A DNA stretch of 64,000 bases from Saccopteryx bilineata (GCF_036850765.1 NC_089490.1:97204074-97268073), one strand, 5' to 3'; numbered from the stretch's first letter, positions 21,734-33,454 are shown. A program made the numbers and translations. The notes: a model not told the origin generated them from the sequence alone.

Positions 21734-22697
21734 TGCAATCCATAATCCATACCACAGGCATTCCTGTACAAGGAATTAGGCATATCACAAACAAACCATC
21801 ACAACAGCACAAGTCATACAATTTCAACAATTACAAAGATGCCATTCACTGTGTCTCTCAACACTTTTCCCAAAGCATAAAATGTCCTCGGAGCTTCTCT
21901 CCAACCAGATGAAAAGCTTACCGGTGCAGGGGGCCTCCAGCAGAGCTTCCCCCCCATCAGGGTCTCTCACATTGTCCAAAAGCCATTGAGTCCCTCCAAC
22001 ATGAGAGCCAGTGCCCACTCTGGTTGCAGTCTAGGATTCAGTCCACACACATGGGGCCTCAGGCCTCCCCCCTCATTCCTACCATCCTGGCTCTTAAGAC
22101 GTTGTCCCAAGGGGGAGCATTTGGCAATGGCAACCAGACTTTCCACCTCTGCTCCAGCGAGCACACTGCCATCCACCCCTATGGCCCAAAATCACAGCAA
22201 ACCTACTAGGGGCTTAGTAGGAACTCCTTGCTGCTGGGCTATTACCTTCTGAAGTCTGTGGACCGCAGCTTCAGCCCGATTTTCCTCATCCTCAGAAAAG
22301 GAGCTAGAAATGCCTGCTCCGGCCAGCTCAGAGCCACTCCGCTGGCACAGCTCCATCTTAGCCTCCTGTGGCTCTGGCTCTCAGCAACTTCCAGGGTAAA
22401 CTACAACTCACACACCTGTAATTCCTTCTCCAGAAACTGCTCCATTTCCAGGCGCAACTCGCGAACCTGGTTGGCCTCCTTCTCCAGTGCTTCTTCATTT
22501 CCAGGGTCCACATCTCTTTCTCCCATGGCCATTCCCACTCCTTTTGCTGCTCAGTTTGCAGGTCCCAGGCAGCCTCTCGCTCCGAGCTCTCGGTTTCCTC
22601 TCACAGAGCTGTAAACATCAGCCGGCCATGGGGAACCATAACAGCAACCAGTCTTCTACCCCACCACTCAAGGGTGGTGGTGACTCCATACCAATCT

Positions 22698-22722
22698 GAT
22701 CCGAATCCTGCTGACTACACCA
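22698..22722 (-). promoter_or_regulatory. Primer-binding-like site, tRNA-Leu type
   Basis: The minus strand reads TGGTGTAGTCAGCAGGATTC a few bases after the 5' LTR. The TGGTGT start and GGATTCG continuation resemble the tRNA-Leu complement used by ERVL elements, with a small indel. Degraded. Confidence 0.55.
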
Positions 22723-22728
22723 AATCTC

Positions 22729-22867
22729 TGTCCAGTAGTCATAACCATCACAGCTGCCTGGCACTTGCAGGTTCCCATTTGATTCGGATAGATGGTAGAG
22801 AAACAACAGAGCCAAGAAATGGTGGGCCATTACCTTTATTCTAACCTCGCAAACTTATTTCCCAACA
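22729..22867 (-). repeat. 5' LTR of the ERVL-like element, U3 mostly deleted
   Basis: Only 139 bp against 540 bp in the partner. It retains the first 15 or so bases (TGTTGGGAAATAAGT on the minus strand) and the last 120 or so, but lacks about 400 bp between them. The lost block contains the expected U3 promoter. Confidence 0.85.
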
Positions 22868-22872
22868 GTGGG

Positions 22873-23319
22873 GATATGAGGTATGAGTGTAGTCTACCAA
22901 GAACCAGTATCAGTAAGGACTGTTAAAGTCTTATGTCTTTGTAGAATATTTAGAACAAAGTCATCAGTCCTCAAAAGCTGGTTAGAAATTCTAACATCCT
23001 ATTATGTTCAGATTTTGGAGTGATATGTAGGCATACCCAAAGCTTTAAGAATGAAATTAACAGAAAATTAGCAAAATGAATGGCTAGTATCCCAAGGCTA
23101 AGGAAACCAAAGGATAGCTGAGATTTGAAAATACCCACAGCCATCAGAATGATTTGGGCTAATCTCAGGAAGACAATCTGAAAAGCCATGACAACTCAAA
23201 AGCTGAAATGTAATCAGGAAAGACTGGATCAACCAAAGGATGATCAACAGCTATTCAGAGAGAGCAAGAATTCAGAAGTCGTAACTCACTGCTATCTAAG
23301 GGAGAAATTAGTCAGAATA
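22873..23319. other. Non-coding DNA, nothing recognised
   Basis: AT-rich sequence that may be a decayed L1 part continuous with the next feature. Not assignable by eye. Confidence 0.35.
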
Positions 23320-24630
23320 AAGATTCCAGGTTGATATGCAGACAACTCATTTTCAACAAAGGTGCAAATTCAGTGGAGAAAGAAAAGTCTTTACAACAAA
23401 TGGTGCTAGAATAGTCGATTATCCAGAGCAAAACAAAATTTTTAAATTAACTTCAATTTGTACTTTACATTGATGCTAAAATTAACTCAAATTGTTTCAG
23501 AGACCTAAGTATAAAACTTAAAACTATAAAACATCTAGAAAAAAACCTTTCTGACTTTGAATTAGGTTGATTTCTTAGGTGTGGCATCAAAAGTGTGATT
23601 CATAAAACAACAAATTAATAAATTAAACTGTCGAAGTTAAGAACTCATGCTCTTCAAAAGATTTGGTCAACAAAAATGAAGATACAAGCTTAAGATTGGG
23701 AGAAAATGGTTGTAAATCACATATCTTATAAAGAACTATGAATTCAGAATATTATAAAGTATTCTCAAAACTCAATAATAAAAAATAAACAATCTGAATA
23801 ATAAAATGGGGGAAAGATGTGAATAGATACCTCATCCAAGAAGATATATAAATGGACTATGAGCACAGGAAGACATGCTCAACATCATTAGCCATCAGGG
23901 AAATGCAAGCAAATTGAAACTACAATGATATTACATCACACATCGATTAAAATGGCAAAATTTAAAAAGAATGACCACATCAAATATTAACAAAAATGTG
24001 GAACACTAGAATTCTCACACCATACACTGTGGGTGGAAATGTAAAATGGCACAACCAGTTTGGAAAACCTTTTAACAGTTTCTTAAAAAGTTAAACATAC
24101 AGTCATTCACTTCTCATTTACTCAAAAGAAAGGGAAACCCATGTCCATACAAAGATGCATACACAAATATTCACAGTAGCTTTATGTGTAATAGTCCAAA
24201 TCTGGAAACCACCTGAGTGTCCATCAACAGGTGAACTGATAAACTGCGGTATAGCCATACAATGGACTACTAATCAATAAAAAAAAGACATGAACTAGTG
24301 ATACACTTAACAACATGAATGAGTTTCAAAATAATTTTGCTGAGTGAAACAAGCAAGACAAAAAAGAGAGTATGTTGTGATTCCACATTCAATGAAATAC
24401 AAACTAAGCTTTAGGGGCAAAAAGCAGACAGTGATTGGGAACGGGGTGGGCAGGCAATACAAAGAGGCATCAGGAGGATTTGGGGGCGGTTAGTGATAGA
24501 CACGTTCATTATCATGATTGTGATTATAGTTTCACAGCTGTATACACATCAAAATGTATAAAATTGTTCCCTTAAAATATGAAATTTATTGCATGCCACT
24601 TATGCCTCAGTGAAACTGTTAAGGGGATAC
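23320..24630 (+). mobile_element. Ancient L1 (L1M) ORF2 3' portion and 3' UTR
   Basis: Landmarks run in the order expected for late L1 ORF2: CAACAAATGGTGCTAGAATA, then CTCAACATCATTAGCCATCA, ATGCAAGCAAATTGAAACTA, TGTGGGTGGAAATGTAAAAT, GAGTGTCCATCAACAGGTGA and a TGAAATTTATTGCATG-like tail. Many indels and no coding capacity. Confidence 0.85.
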
Positions 24631-24639
24631 ACATCCAAG

Positions 24640-25005
24640 TGCAGACAATTTCTCTCCCTGTTCTTACTACAGAGATCAGGAAAAGAGTGGAACCTCAAGG
24701 AATGCAGACTGCTTCATGGCCTACTTTGACATGCCTTTCTTTTTCCTTCACAATGGACTATGGGAGGGATAGAAGAGGGATTATATTATAAGCTACCTCA
24801 AGCATCAGGAGAAATTCAATTTCTGGGCTGAATAGAATTCATATAAGAAAATGCATATAATACTCCACAATTATAAGGAATTTCTACCAATCACACATAC
24901 AAATGCTCACACACACACACAAACTCTAACAAAAACAATCCAACACAAAAAGCAATGCACAGGAGATCCAAATGAGTGATCCAAAAAAGCAGCTGCTTGA
25001 ATTTC
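24640..25005. other. Non-coding DNA, short (CA)n
   Basis: Contains a short CACACACACACA run at about 24909-24921. Nothing else recognised. Confidence 0.4.
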
Positions 25006-25009
25006 TGCT

Positions 25010-25700
25010 AATGATTAGCATGTTTAAATTAAAAACACATTGATAAAGCCATTTCAGACCCATTAAATTGAGGGGGAAAGTTTTAATCTAACAGCACTAA
25101 GTGTTGGTCAACATGTGGAACAATTGGAAATAAGACACTCTGCTGGGTGTTCATTCAGACAACCAATCTAGAGAAAAATTTGGCAAAGCTGAAGACTCAT
25201 ACTCTACATACAGAAAATCCACTTCTAGGTCTATACCTAGGACAGCATTGGTACATGTGTATGAGAAGACACATGCAGCATCATAGTAGCAAAAACCAGA
25301 ACCATCTAAATGTCCTCTAACAGGTGAAAACATATATAAATTGTGTTATATTTGCACAATAAAATTCTAAACAGCAGCAAAAATGAATATGCTAGAGCTA
25401 CAGATATGGATGACTCTTAAAACAATGTTCAGGGAAAAGTAAGTCATAAACTAATTTACAAGGTAAACAGTCATTTATATAACATGTAAATGCCTGTTTT
25501 ATGTGACTTTAGGGTCACATACCTATTAATAGAAGCAGAATGGCATGCATGGGAACTAGAAACTCCAAATTCAAGATAAGGGCGTCATGGGTGGTTTCAA
25601 GCATGTTGATAATGTTTTATTTTTTTAGTTTTAATTGTGGATACTTGTATTATTCTTCATACTTCTTGTACATCAAAAATATTGCATAATAATTTTTTCA
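25010..25700 (+). mobile_element. Ancient L1 fragment
   Basis: Sequences such as CCACTTCTAGGTCTATACCT, AGCATCATAGTAGCAAAAAC and TAAATGTCCTCTAACAGGTG follow the same late-ORF2 pattern as the copy at 23320, but it is a separate, decayed copy. Confidence 0.7.
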
Positions 25701-26133
25701 CTTCACCAAACATGGAGCAGCTTAGGTTTTACTGTTAATCAGACCCATGAATGTAGCAGTCATGCCTGCAGACGCTTCTAGCCCAACCTTCTACCCATCC
25801 AAGCTCCATGACTATGATGAAACACCAGCAAAGAATTTATTAAGTGGGTGGTTGTGCTCTCCTTCTTGACACACAGTATTAGATCTGTCAGTTCTCCCAT
25901 GATACCTAGTCTTTTATCACACATGACCAGAGCTCTTTCCTTAAATCCCAATTGCGGCCTGATTTCTTTATGTTTCGGTGTAAACTGAGGAACTGGAATG
26001 GTACTGGTATTAGAATAACTCTCAAAGTATTTATATATTGATGCCATGACCTAGGAGAGGTGGGATGTACATTACCTTTGTTTGTGTATTTATTTCATAA
26101 CTTTGTATTGTTCTCCCAATCTTCAACATGCTT
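25701..26133. other. Non-coding DNA, nothing recognised
   Basis: No repeat or gene recognised. Confidence 0.4.
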
Positions 26134-26146
26134 TCATTTGGAGAAC

Positions 26147-26219
<73 letters not shown>

Positions 26220-26236
26220 TTTGGAGAACTGCCTGT

Positions 26237-26294
<58 letters not shown>

Positions 26295-26300
26295 GAGAGG
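26134..26300. repeat. Duplicated (TG)n(GA)n microsatellite with target-site sequence
   Basis: An 83-bp unit occurs twice (from 26134 and from 26217). Each unit starts TCATTTGGAGAACTG and continues with (TG)n then (AG)n. The unit contains one copy of the target duplication of the SINE to its right. Confidence 0.9.
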
Positions 26301-26586
26301 GACAGATATGGACAGACAGGAAGGGAGAGACATGAGAAGTATCAGTTCTTTGTTGCGGCACCTTAGTTGTTCATTGATTGCTTTCTCATATGAGCCTTGA
26401 CCAGGGGGCTACAGCAGAATGAGTGACCCCTTGCTCAAGCCAGCAAGCGACCTTTGGGCTCAAGGTGGTGAGCCGTTGTTCAAGTCGGATGTGCCCGCGC
26501 TCAAGCCAGCGACCTGAGGGTTTGAAACCTGGGTCCTCCGCGTCCCAGTCTGATGATCTATCCACTGCGCCACCGCCTGGTCAGGC
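26283..26586 (-). mobile_element. Rhin-1-like SINE
   Basis: The minus strand starts CCTGACCAGGCGGTGGCGCA. It contains the body blocks GAAAGCAATCAATGAACAAC and CTAAGGTGCCGCAACAAAG, and ends at the left in the CT/AC microsatellite tail. The target sequence TGGAGAACTG occurs on the right at 26587-26596 and twice on the left, at 26139-26148 and 26222-26231. Confidence 0.88.
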
Positions 26587-26599
26587 TGGAGAACTGCAT

Positions 26600-27250
26600 A
26601 TGAAAGCCCATTTCTATGTGAAAAAAATCTCCAAATAACTATGATTAAAATTCTATTAACATCTGAAAATCCCAAAGGTTGGCAAAAACGTGGAGCTTCA
26701 TTATTTTTATAAGCTGTGCTGGGTATATAAATTGCTACAACACTTTTGGGGGATAACCTAATGATTTCTAGTAAAGAAAAAATGCACATACCTTTCAATT
26801 CATCAAATCTTCTAAGAATATTTTGGCAAACATGAATAATGAAACATACAAAAATGTTGACTGCTGTGCTGCTTGTGATAGTGACAAATTGAAAACAGCC
26901 CAAATATCAGTGAACCGCTGAATCTATAAAGAAATCGTGGAATATCCTTATAATGGAAAATAATAAAGCAGTGAAATAAGTGGCCATTGGATATAGTTGG
27001 AATGAATAAATTTCAAAATTGTAATGTTATATAAACAATAACTTATGGAATGATACATGTAGAATATCATTTGTGCAAGGCTCAAAGATATAAGAACTAA
27101 TACTATATCACTTAGAGATCCATACACATAAAGAAATAGAAAGAAATATGGGTAAAAAGAGTATAAACATCAAATTCAGATACTAGAGGCTTTGGGTGGA
27201 AAGAATAAAAATTAGATCAGGAAAGGCATCACTCAGATCCATCTGTGTCT
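26600..27250 (+). mobile_element. Ancient L1 fragment
   Basis: Decayed late-ORF2 pattern: ACGTGGAGCTTCATTATTTT, then GGCAAACATGAATAATGAAA, GAAAACAGCCCAAATATCAG and TATAATGGAAAATAATAAAG. A separate old copy. Confidence 0.65.
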
Positions 27251-27399
27251 CAAACTTATCTGTGATGTTTAGTTGTCGTCATGTTTACTGTTTTAAAGCA
27301 AATGCCTTAATTCAATAGTTATCTCTAAAATAGGATATTTTCTTATATAACCAAATGTTATTATCAAATCTAAAAAAATTATCAATAAGTTTGGTATCA

Positions 27400-28140
27400 T
27401 CTAAAATATGTAGTTCCTATTCAATTCCCACAACTGTCTCAAAAATATCTTTTACACTAGGCTTGTATAAAGCAGGATCCAAACAAGGGCCACACATGTT
27501 TTGTTTTAGTGTGTCTTAAGTTGCTTTCAATCCAGAGCAGAATTTTCTTCTCCACATCCCTACCCACTTTTCCATACTTTCCCTTTAAAGAAACTGGATT
27601 GGTTGGCCCTCAGACTGTCCCAGATTCTAGCTTTATCTCTTTGTTTTGTTGAGTGTCATTTAACTTGTTTCTTTTTCCCCTATATTTCCCATACAAGGAA
27701 GTTTGCATTGGAGATTTGGTTAAATTCAAGTTCATTGTTTTTGGCAAGAACTCTTTCTAAATTATGCTGAATACTCCCGTTGCATCATATCAAGAGATAC
27801 TCCATGTTTTAATGATAAAACTGATAAAAATGACAAAGAGGGCAGCAGCCTAAAGCCTCTACTGAAAAGTTTCCCCATCCTTTCATTTCCCCCCCCACCT
27901 TTATTTGATAATTTCATTCATTGATGAGCATTGCCTCGATTGATGATTTGAGCAAAAATTACAAAATGGTATTTTTGAATTCCATCATTTTTTTCATTGT
28001 ATTGGACTGCATTATTGCTTTTATAAAAAGTCATCTAAAGGACTATTTGCTCACACAGGAACCACACTAAATTATTTCCTTTGACTACCAATGTTCAGTA
28101 TTAGGAGTTGCTTTTCTTCATTTAAAAAAAAAAGGATTTT
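27400..28140 (-). mobile_element. Old L1-like or other ancient repeat
   Basis: AGTGTGTCTTAAGTTGCTTT, then GTTGAGTGTCATTTAACTTG and TTTTGGCAAGAACTC follow a widespread old mammalian repeat that I associate with the L1M group in reverse orientation. The family name is uncertain. Confidence 0.4.
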
Positions 28141-28229
28141 TTTTCTCTGTGCACAGAAGTGATGCTTGGAGCTGATAGGCTCTCTTGCATTCTGCGCAGA
28201 CAGCCCAGGGGTTAAAAGTCATTATGTTG

Positions 28230-29560
28230 AGGGGGTTCCCAGTTCCAGATGGCGACCTAAGAGGATCTCGAGCTGCTGACCTTGTCACACCAAATTCACA
28301 CACCAAATCTACATGCACACACGGAACCGGCTAGAGACACCTAGACTCCTTCCAGTTGGAAGAACGAGAGAAATCGCACAGGAAACAGGCCGCAAGGCTG
28401 CAACACCATCTCCCTATCTCCCCACAAAACCCCACCCCACGCACGGCCTCCAGTCTGCAAGGCACTCATACTCTGAGCTGCTCCTTGAGGAGCAAAGGAT
28501 TTGAACCCCACATCAGGCCCCGCCAACTTTTAAGACCTTCATCTGAGGGACGGGCCCCCAAAACATCTAGCTTGAAAACCAAGGACGAGACTCACAATTT
28601 GGAATGACTCGAGCACAACTTGAGCACGAGCCTGCCCGCACAGAGGACTCGGGTGCACCAGGTGGCGCTGGGACTCGGTGGGTGCAGCCTCTCGGAGGGT
28701 CTGCGGACAGTGACCTGGGGGGGGGCAGGCGTCTGGTGTGACACGTTTGCAGCCTGCTGGGTGCCGTCCTGGGTGGAGTCTGGGGGTGCCGTCCCGGGTG
28801 GAGGCCGGGGCACTGTCTTCATGCTCTCGTGTCATTTCACCTTGCTCTTTTCGAGGGATCACCCTCTCCTTTTTTTTCCTTCCTTTTTTTTCCCCCTAAG
28901 ATTTCTGTCTCTCCAGAATTCTTGTATCTCCTGAATGGGCGCCTTGACACGTGTCGGCTGCCAAGTTTTTGCTGCTGTCACCAGCGACACCTCTGCATGG
29001 CCTGGCTCTGGCGGCCAGTGGAGCTTTCTCTTGTGGGTCCTCAGGGCTGTGACCAGAGGAGAAAGAGTTCTTAGATGGCCACCACCGCCAGGGCACAAGC
29101 AGAGGCAACAGACGCAGGAGCTCAGTCTTTCTGGGAGAGAGGCCTGTTAGCTTCTCATCAGGGCTGCAGCCGGCGAGGCGGGGGATTTGATGCAACACAC
29201 CTGGGGACAGAGGCCTGAGAGCGCATGCCTGCTATCCTCGCGGGGGCGCTGTCCTCAGGCGGGAGCTGCCTCTGCGGCTCGCCAGAGTTCTAACACCTCC
29301 CCAAAAGAGCTTTTCACAGGAGTCTGGTGCACCTGTCTTTTTGGCTGCTCTCCCGCGGGACACCCCTTGATTGCCTGTCTCAGGTGGACAAAGGGCTTTC
29401 CTTCCTGGGTCCCACGGGACAGAAACTGTTGGAGAGTTAGTTCTTGGCTAGTTCACCACCCCCAGGACACAGGCAGCCGAATGAGACACACCCAAGTCTT
29501 TGTCACAGGCCTATTTGCTTCTCCTGGGGCTTCAGCCTGAAGTCGGCGTCAGGTTTGGCA
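28230..29560 (+). mobile_element. Older L1 5' UTR (L1MA-like)
   Basis: The block CCAGATGGCGACCTAAGAGG, then TTTGAACCCCACATCAGGCC and GACGGGCCCCCAAAACATCT, matches the 5' UTR of L1MA-type elements. It is GC-rich for about 1.3 kb, unlike the AT-rich flanks. It ends abruptly near 29560, where ORF2-like sequence begins. Sense orientation. Family is from memory. Confidence 0.65.
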
Positions 29561-29561
29561 C

Positions 29562-29670
29562 ACTTCTAGAGGCCTACAGATTTATAATCATATTACAAAG
29601 CTATAGTGATCAAAACAGTATGGGATTGGTGCAAAAACAGACACAGATCAATGGAAGAAAAGAGAGCCCA
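29562..29670 (+). mobile_element. L1 ORF2 fragment joined to the 5' UTR
   Basis: CAAAGCTATAGTGATCAAAA, then CAGTATGGGATTGGTGCAAA and AACAGACACAGATCAATGGA, is the typical mid/late ORF2 block of mammalian L1s. It directly follows the L1 5' UTR without ORF1 or the first half of ORF2. Confidence 0.75.
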
Positions 29671-29900
29671 CATACTTTATATATATAAAAGATATATATA
29701 TATAGATGTAAAATGTCTATATATTTATATATTATACCATTTAGCATATATATTTATATGTATTTATATTTTATATTTATATACACTAAATGGTATAATA
29801 TAATATATAGCATATATAAATAAGTATTATATATGCTATATATATAATATATAAAATATTATGATATATAATATACATAATGTATGATATATATAAATAT
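29671..29900. repeat. TA-rich low-complexity tract
   Basis: About 230 bp made almost only of A and T, with ATATATAT runs and several self-complementary segments such as TATATATTATA and its reverse. Expanded microsatellite-like DNA. Confidence 0.85.
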
Positions 29901-30700
29901 AGAGACATACATATAAATGTTAAGATTTTATAAAGCTGGATAGTAAGTATTAAAGTGTTTACGCTATTCGCTAAACTTTTCTAAAGTTTGAAATATTTTA
30001 TCTTAAAATGTTTAATTGAATAGAAAAAAATAAACTTTTTTTGTCCAGTTTTAAAATATACTTGAAGTGTTTATACGACATTAAAATAGAAGCTTGACCT
30101 AGCTTTGGAAGTAGAAGTATATGTAATTTTAGAGGCCTAATAAAAATTTGTTTAAATGATAGAAAGCAGAAGAAAAGAAAGAAAGAAGCTAAAAATATAG
30201 CCCGGTCAAGTGAGGAGGCACATAGCAAATATAGGCACCCAAGAACTGGCTGGGGAGGTGGGCGTGGGCAGTGACGTAAACCCGCTGCACAGCCCCCGGG
30301 TCCCACTGAGGTCCAGCTGCCTTTCTCGGATCAGGAGGGAAAAGATCAGTAAACTAAGCAAGCAAACAAAAACAACAGCAAATAAGAAAACCTAAATGTT
30401 TTTTGAAAGAAGACAGACTGCAGAGGGGTAGATGCCACAGGCGGCACCCAGGTGAGGCCATGCAAGGCGGTAATAAGCTCAGACGCCCTAGCAGCTGACA
30501 GAGCGCCTCACAGGGAGGGAGAAGGGAAGTGGTTATTGTGACAGATGCCTAGAAGAGCACTGGCAGAAGAAGCTGTAAGAACAGAAGAAGGCATCCGAGC
30601 ACTTCTATTTTGGGATCTGAGAAGGCCAGGCACGCATAAGCTCAGTTAAGCAGAACGGCATCCTGAGGAAACTTAAAAAAAGGCAAGGAGTCTAACAGAG
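29901..30700. other. Non-coding DNA, nothing recognised
   Basis: AT-rich left half, ordinary right half, with no repeat family recognised. Confidence 0.4.
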
Positions 30701-30704
30701 CTGT

Positions 30705-30880
30705 GTTTCTGGAGTCAGGAAAGCCCATGTTTGAATCTAGAGTCCACATGTTCTAGTGGGGTCACCCTAAACGTGTTTCCTCCTTAACAAAATGAGATAA
30801 AAATAATACCTCTTCCTATGGCTGTTCTAAGGATTAAATAAGATAGTGGTGCCACACGTCATAGGTGTTAAACCAAAAAA
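30705..30880 (+). repeat. MIR-type SINE relic
   Basis: GGAGTCAGGAAAGCCCATGTTTGAATC, shortened here, then AATGAGATAAAAATAATACC and GTTCTAAGGATTAAATAAGA follow the MIR sense strand. Confidence 0.75.
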
Positions 30881-32735
30881 GTTTTCTACTCTAACTACTA
30901 TTGTTATCAGTCTTGTTTATCTAAATGTTCAAATCAGTTGATACAAATGCTATACTATGTTAGAAAAGCAACTCAGGTGGGACGGACTGTCATTTTGGTC
31001 ATATCATGTACTCTAAAATAATTTTCACTGGAAGACTATTTATAAAAATGAGAAAGTCTGTCTGCATATCTGTTTATGTTTGTGTACACACCTAGATTCA
31101 CGGGAGGCCCAGGATTAAGAGAACTATTTTGTGAAAGAAGAAAGGACAGAGGGAGGAAGAGCAGGAAGGACCTGTGGTCAGGTCACTTTACCTCTCTGGG
31201 CCCAGTTTCTTCATCTGTAGAAACCCACAGACATAGGTTCACATGAAATAAACATTATTACCACAGCATTTTACTCTGTGTATCTTTGTACATACCTGGC
31301 AGAATAACAACCATCAGCACATACCCTACTGGACTGTACCACCCACTAAATATGCCACTTAATAATCCAGCAAAGAGTAAGGCATTTGGGCAGCGAACAT
31401 GTATTTATGCATCTGTACATCACAAACACATTCTGATGTATCGGCTAGGCCTGGATCAAATGCAAGGTGATATTTCAAAGGAACCATAAAACAATTTGAA
31501 AGTCTGAAAGCTATTATGAACATGAGCCAGCAGCTCTTACAAAGACCTAGGTCTGCCTCCCAGGAGGCCTCCCCAGAAAGGTGCCTGCTCTCTCACTCCT
31601 CTCCATGGCCTCTGTTTGTAACTCTTTTCCTGAATTCTCCCTGCTCCACCTTTCTCAGCTTTATGGAATTTTCTATAATGACCCAACTGTCCCCCAGAAG
31701 TCGATACTCCCTGATGGTGGTAGCTCATGGGACTCTTTGGCTATTGTGACCAGCCAATAGCAGCTCACTGGTCAAAGGGTCTTTATGCTTCTCTCCTCCT
31801 CGTTGATTTTCACCCTGAAGAGATGCAAGTCAAGGGATGCTAGACAGGACACCCTCTCTCTGCTGGCCTCCGCATGGGAGGGGGAGGGGCTGGCACTCCA
31901 TGTGCAGGGCACTGTTCCCAAGCTAAGACCACCCCCACTCCTCTGTTTTTCCTTCACAAATGAAGAATGCAAGAGAAATGCCAAACCGCCATGACTTCGA
32001 GTGATTAAGCAAAGCCTGAACTTTAAGAGGCTGACGCACAGAACACAGGGGGCCTCGGATACAGATCCTTGGAGGCCTTCATGGGAAAGAAGGGTCCACA
32101 AGCCTTGCCCCGTGGGGACAGGACACACACACACAGCATGGCCCCAGGAACGCTCACGCGAAAATGTGTGATCCGGCACAGAGTCAGCAGCACAGACCAG
32201 ATATAGAACTGAGAAATGGTGTGTGAACGCAGATTTTAGATTTGGGGGGAAGGGAACCAACATTTCTGACATAGCAATTGAAAAAAAACTTCTGAAGACT
32301 TTGCTGGTTGATGAGTCAGATCTGGGTGCCAATTGGGCGGCATTCAGCAACCAGGAGGCACATTGATGGTCCTGGGCAATTGCTCCCTCAGAATGAGCCC
32401 ATAAAAGGAAAAGCTGACATGAGGTGGTTGAATCTGATGAATTCACGCAGCAGGCAGGAGCCCAATTTGCAGAATAGGGACTATTTCTGAGGAAGAAAAA
32501 GAGCAACCTCTGAAGCACAGTTCTGGCTGAGTGAGAAGAGAGTGTAGGAGAAAAGCTACTACTTATTCAACACAGGAATAAAAAATACGTACTGTGTTCC
32601 TCTGGCCTTCAGGACAATATCTTAGGTACAAAACAAATATAAAGATGAATAAGCACAGGGCATAGACATAAATTACTCAAAATGCAGTAGAAAAAGATAA
32701 AATTATGGTCAAAGAACAGACTGGTTTCAATGGGA
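30881..32735. other. Non-coding DNA, one long orphan frame
   Basis: A short MIR-like piece lies at about 31185-31220 (CCTCTCTGGGCCCAGTTTCT). A 248-codon frame runs on the minus strand at 31772-32518. It has a hydrophobic, Ser/Cys-rich product with no recognised domain. No splice or promoter evidence supports it, so I do not call it a gene. Confidence 0.4.
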
Positions 32736-32739
32736 GTCC

Positions 32740-32890
32740 TCACGAGGAATTCATGCATCTCAGTCAATAAACATTTAGTGCCTGCCTATGACAAACACAG
32801 TGCCAAGTCCTGATGATACAAAGACAGAAATCTTGCTCTCATGGGGCTTTGAGTTAATAGATTGACAGTAACCTGAGCAAATAAGTTCAA
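32740..32890. repeat. L2-like relic
   Basis: AATAAACATTTAGTGCCTGC, then GTGCCAAGTCCTGATGATAC and CTCTCATGGGGCTTTGAG resemble the L2 3' region. Confidence 0.6.
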
Positions 32891-33450
32891 TTCCTGGGAA
32901 GGGTGGTTTGGTTTCATTAGAAGTTAAGAAAGAAAAATTGTGGTCATGATGACTGACCTGCACTTAGAGACACATAGGGAATGACTTCTAACCAAAAGAA
33001 CTGAAAACAAGTGTATATATTGGATAAACCCCTCCTGCATAGGCTGTTTAGGATTAGAATAACCTCTGAAGTGTGGGCTCTGTGATGCTTTTGCTTAATT
33101 TCATGTAGTCTGAAAAGCACAGAGGACATACCATTCACATCTATGGTTTCAAAAAAAACCAAGATGAATTGTAGCAACAGTATCTGGAAGGTCAAAGATC
33201 TAAAAGTCACTTCACATAGACATAAAATAAGAATTTTCACCATAGATACACAGGAAGAGGAGTTTAAGAAATATCTAAAAATCCTACATAAAATCCAAGG
33301 TAATTTATGTAACAAAATCTGAACACTTTGAGCAATTCTTAGAGTTTAGAGCAAGGGTCATGTTACCATGTCTCCAGCACAAACACACAGGCACACATGC
33401 ATGCACACACCCCACTGCAGCGTTTTAAAAGGAGGCAGGTTTCCGCCATG
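32891..33450. other. Non-coding DNA, nothing recognised
   Basis: No repeat or gene recognised apart from a short CA-rich stretch at about 33380-33410. Confidence 0.4.
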
Positions 33451-33454
33451 GGAC

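Larger units (their letters stand above)
21173..22867 (-). mobile_element. Short non-autonomous ERVL-like LTR element
   Basis: Both ends show TG...CA termini and are flanked by a perfect 5-bp duplication, GTGGG (21168-21172 and 22868-22872). In minus-strand orientation the 5' LTR is the right copy (22729-22867) and the 3' LTR is the left copy (21173-21712). The roughly 1-kb interior has no pol-like frame. Its minus strand encodes only degraded Glu/Lys-rich coiled-coil-like stretches, perhaps from a gag-like region. A primer-binding-like site next to the 5' LTR resembles tRNA-Leu, which suggests class III (ERVL/MaLR). Class assignment is inference. Confidence 0.82.
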
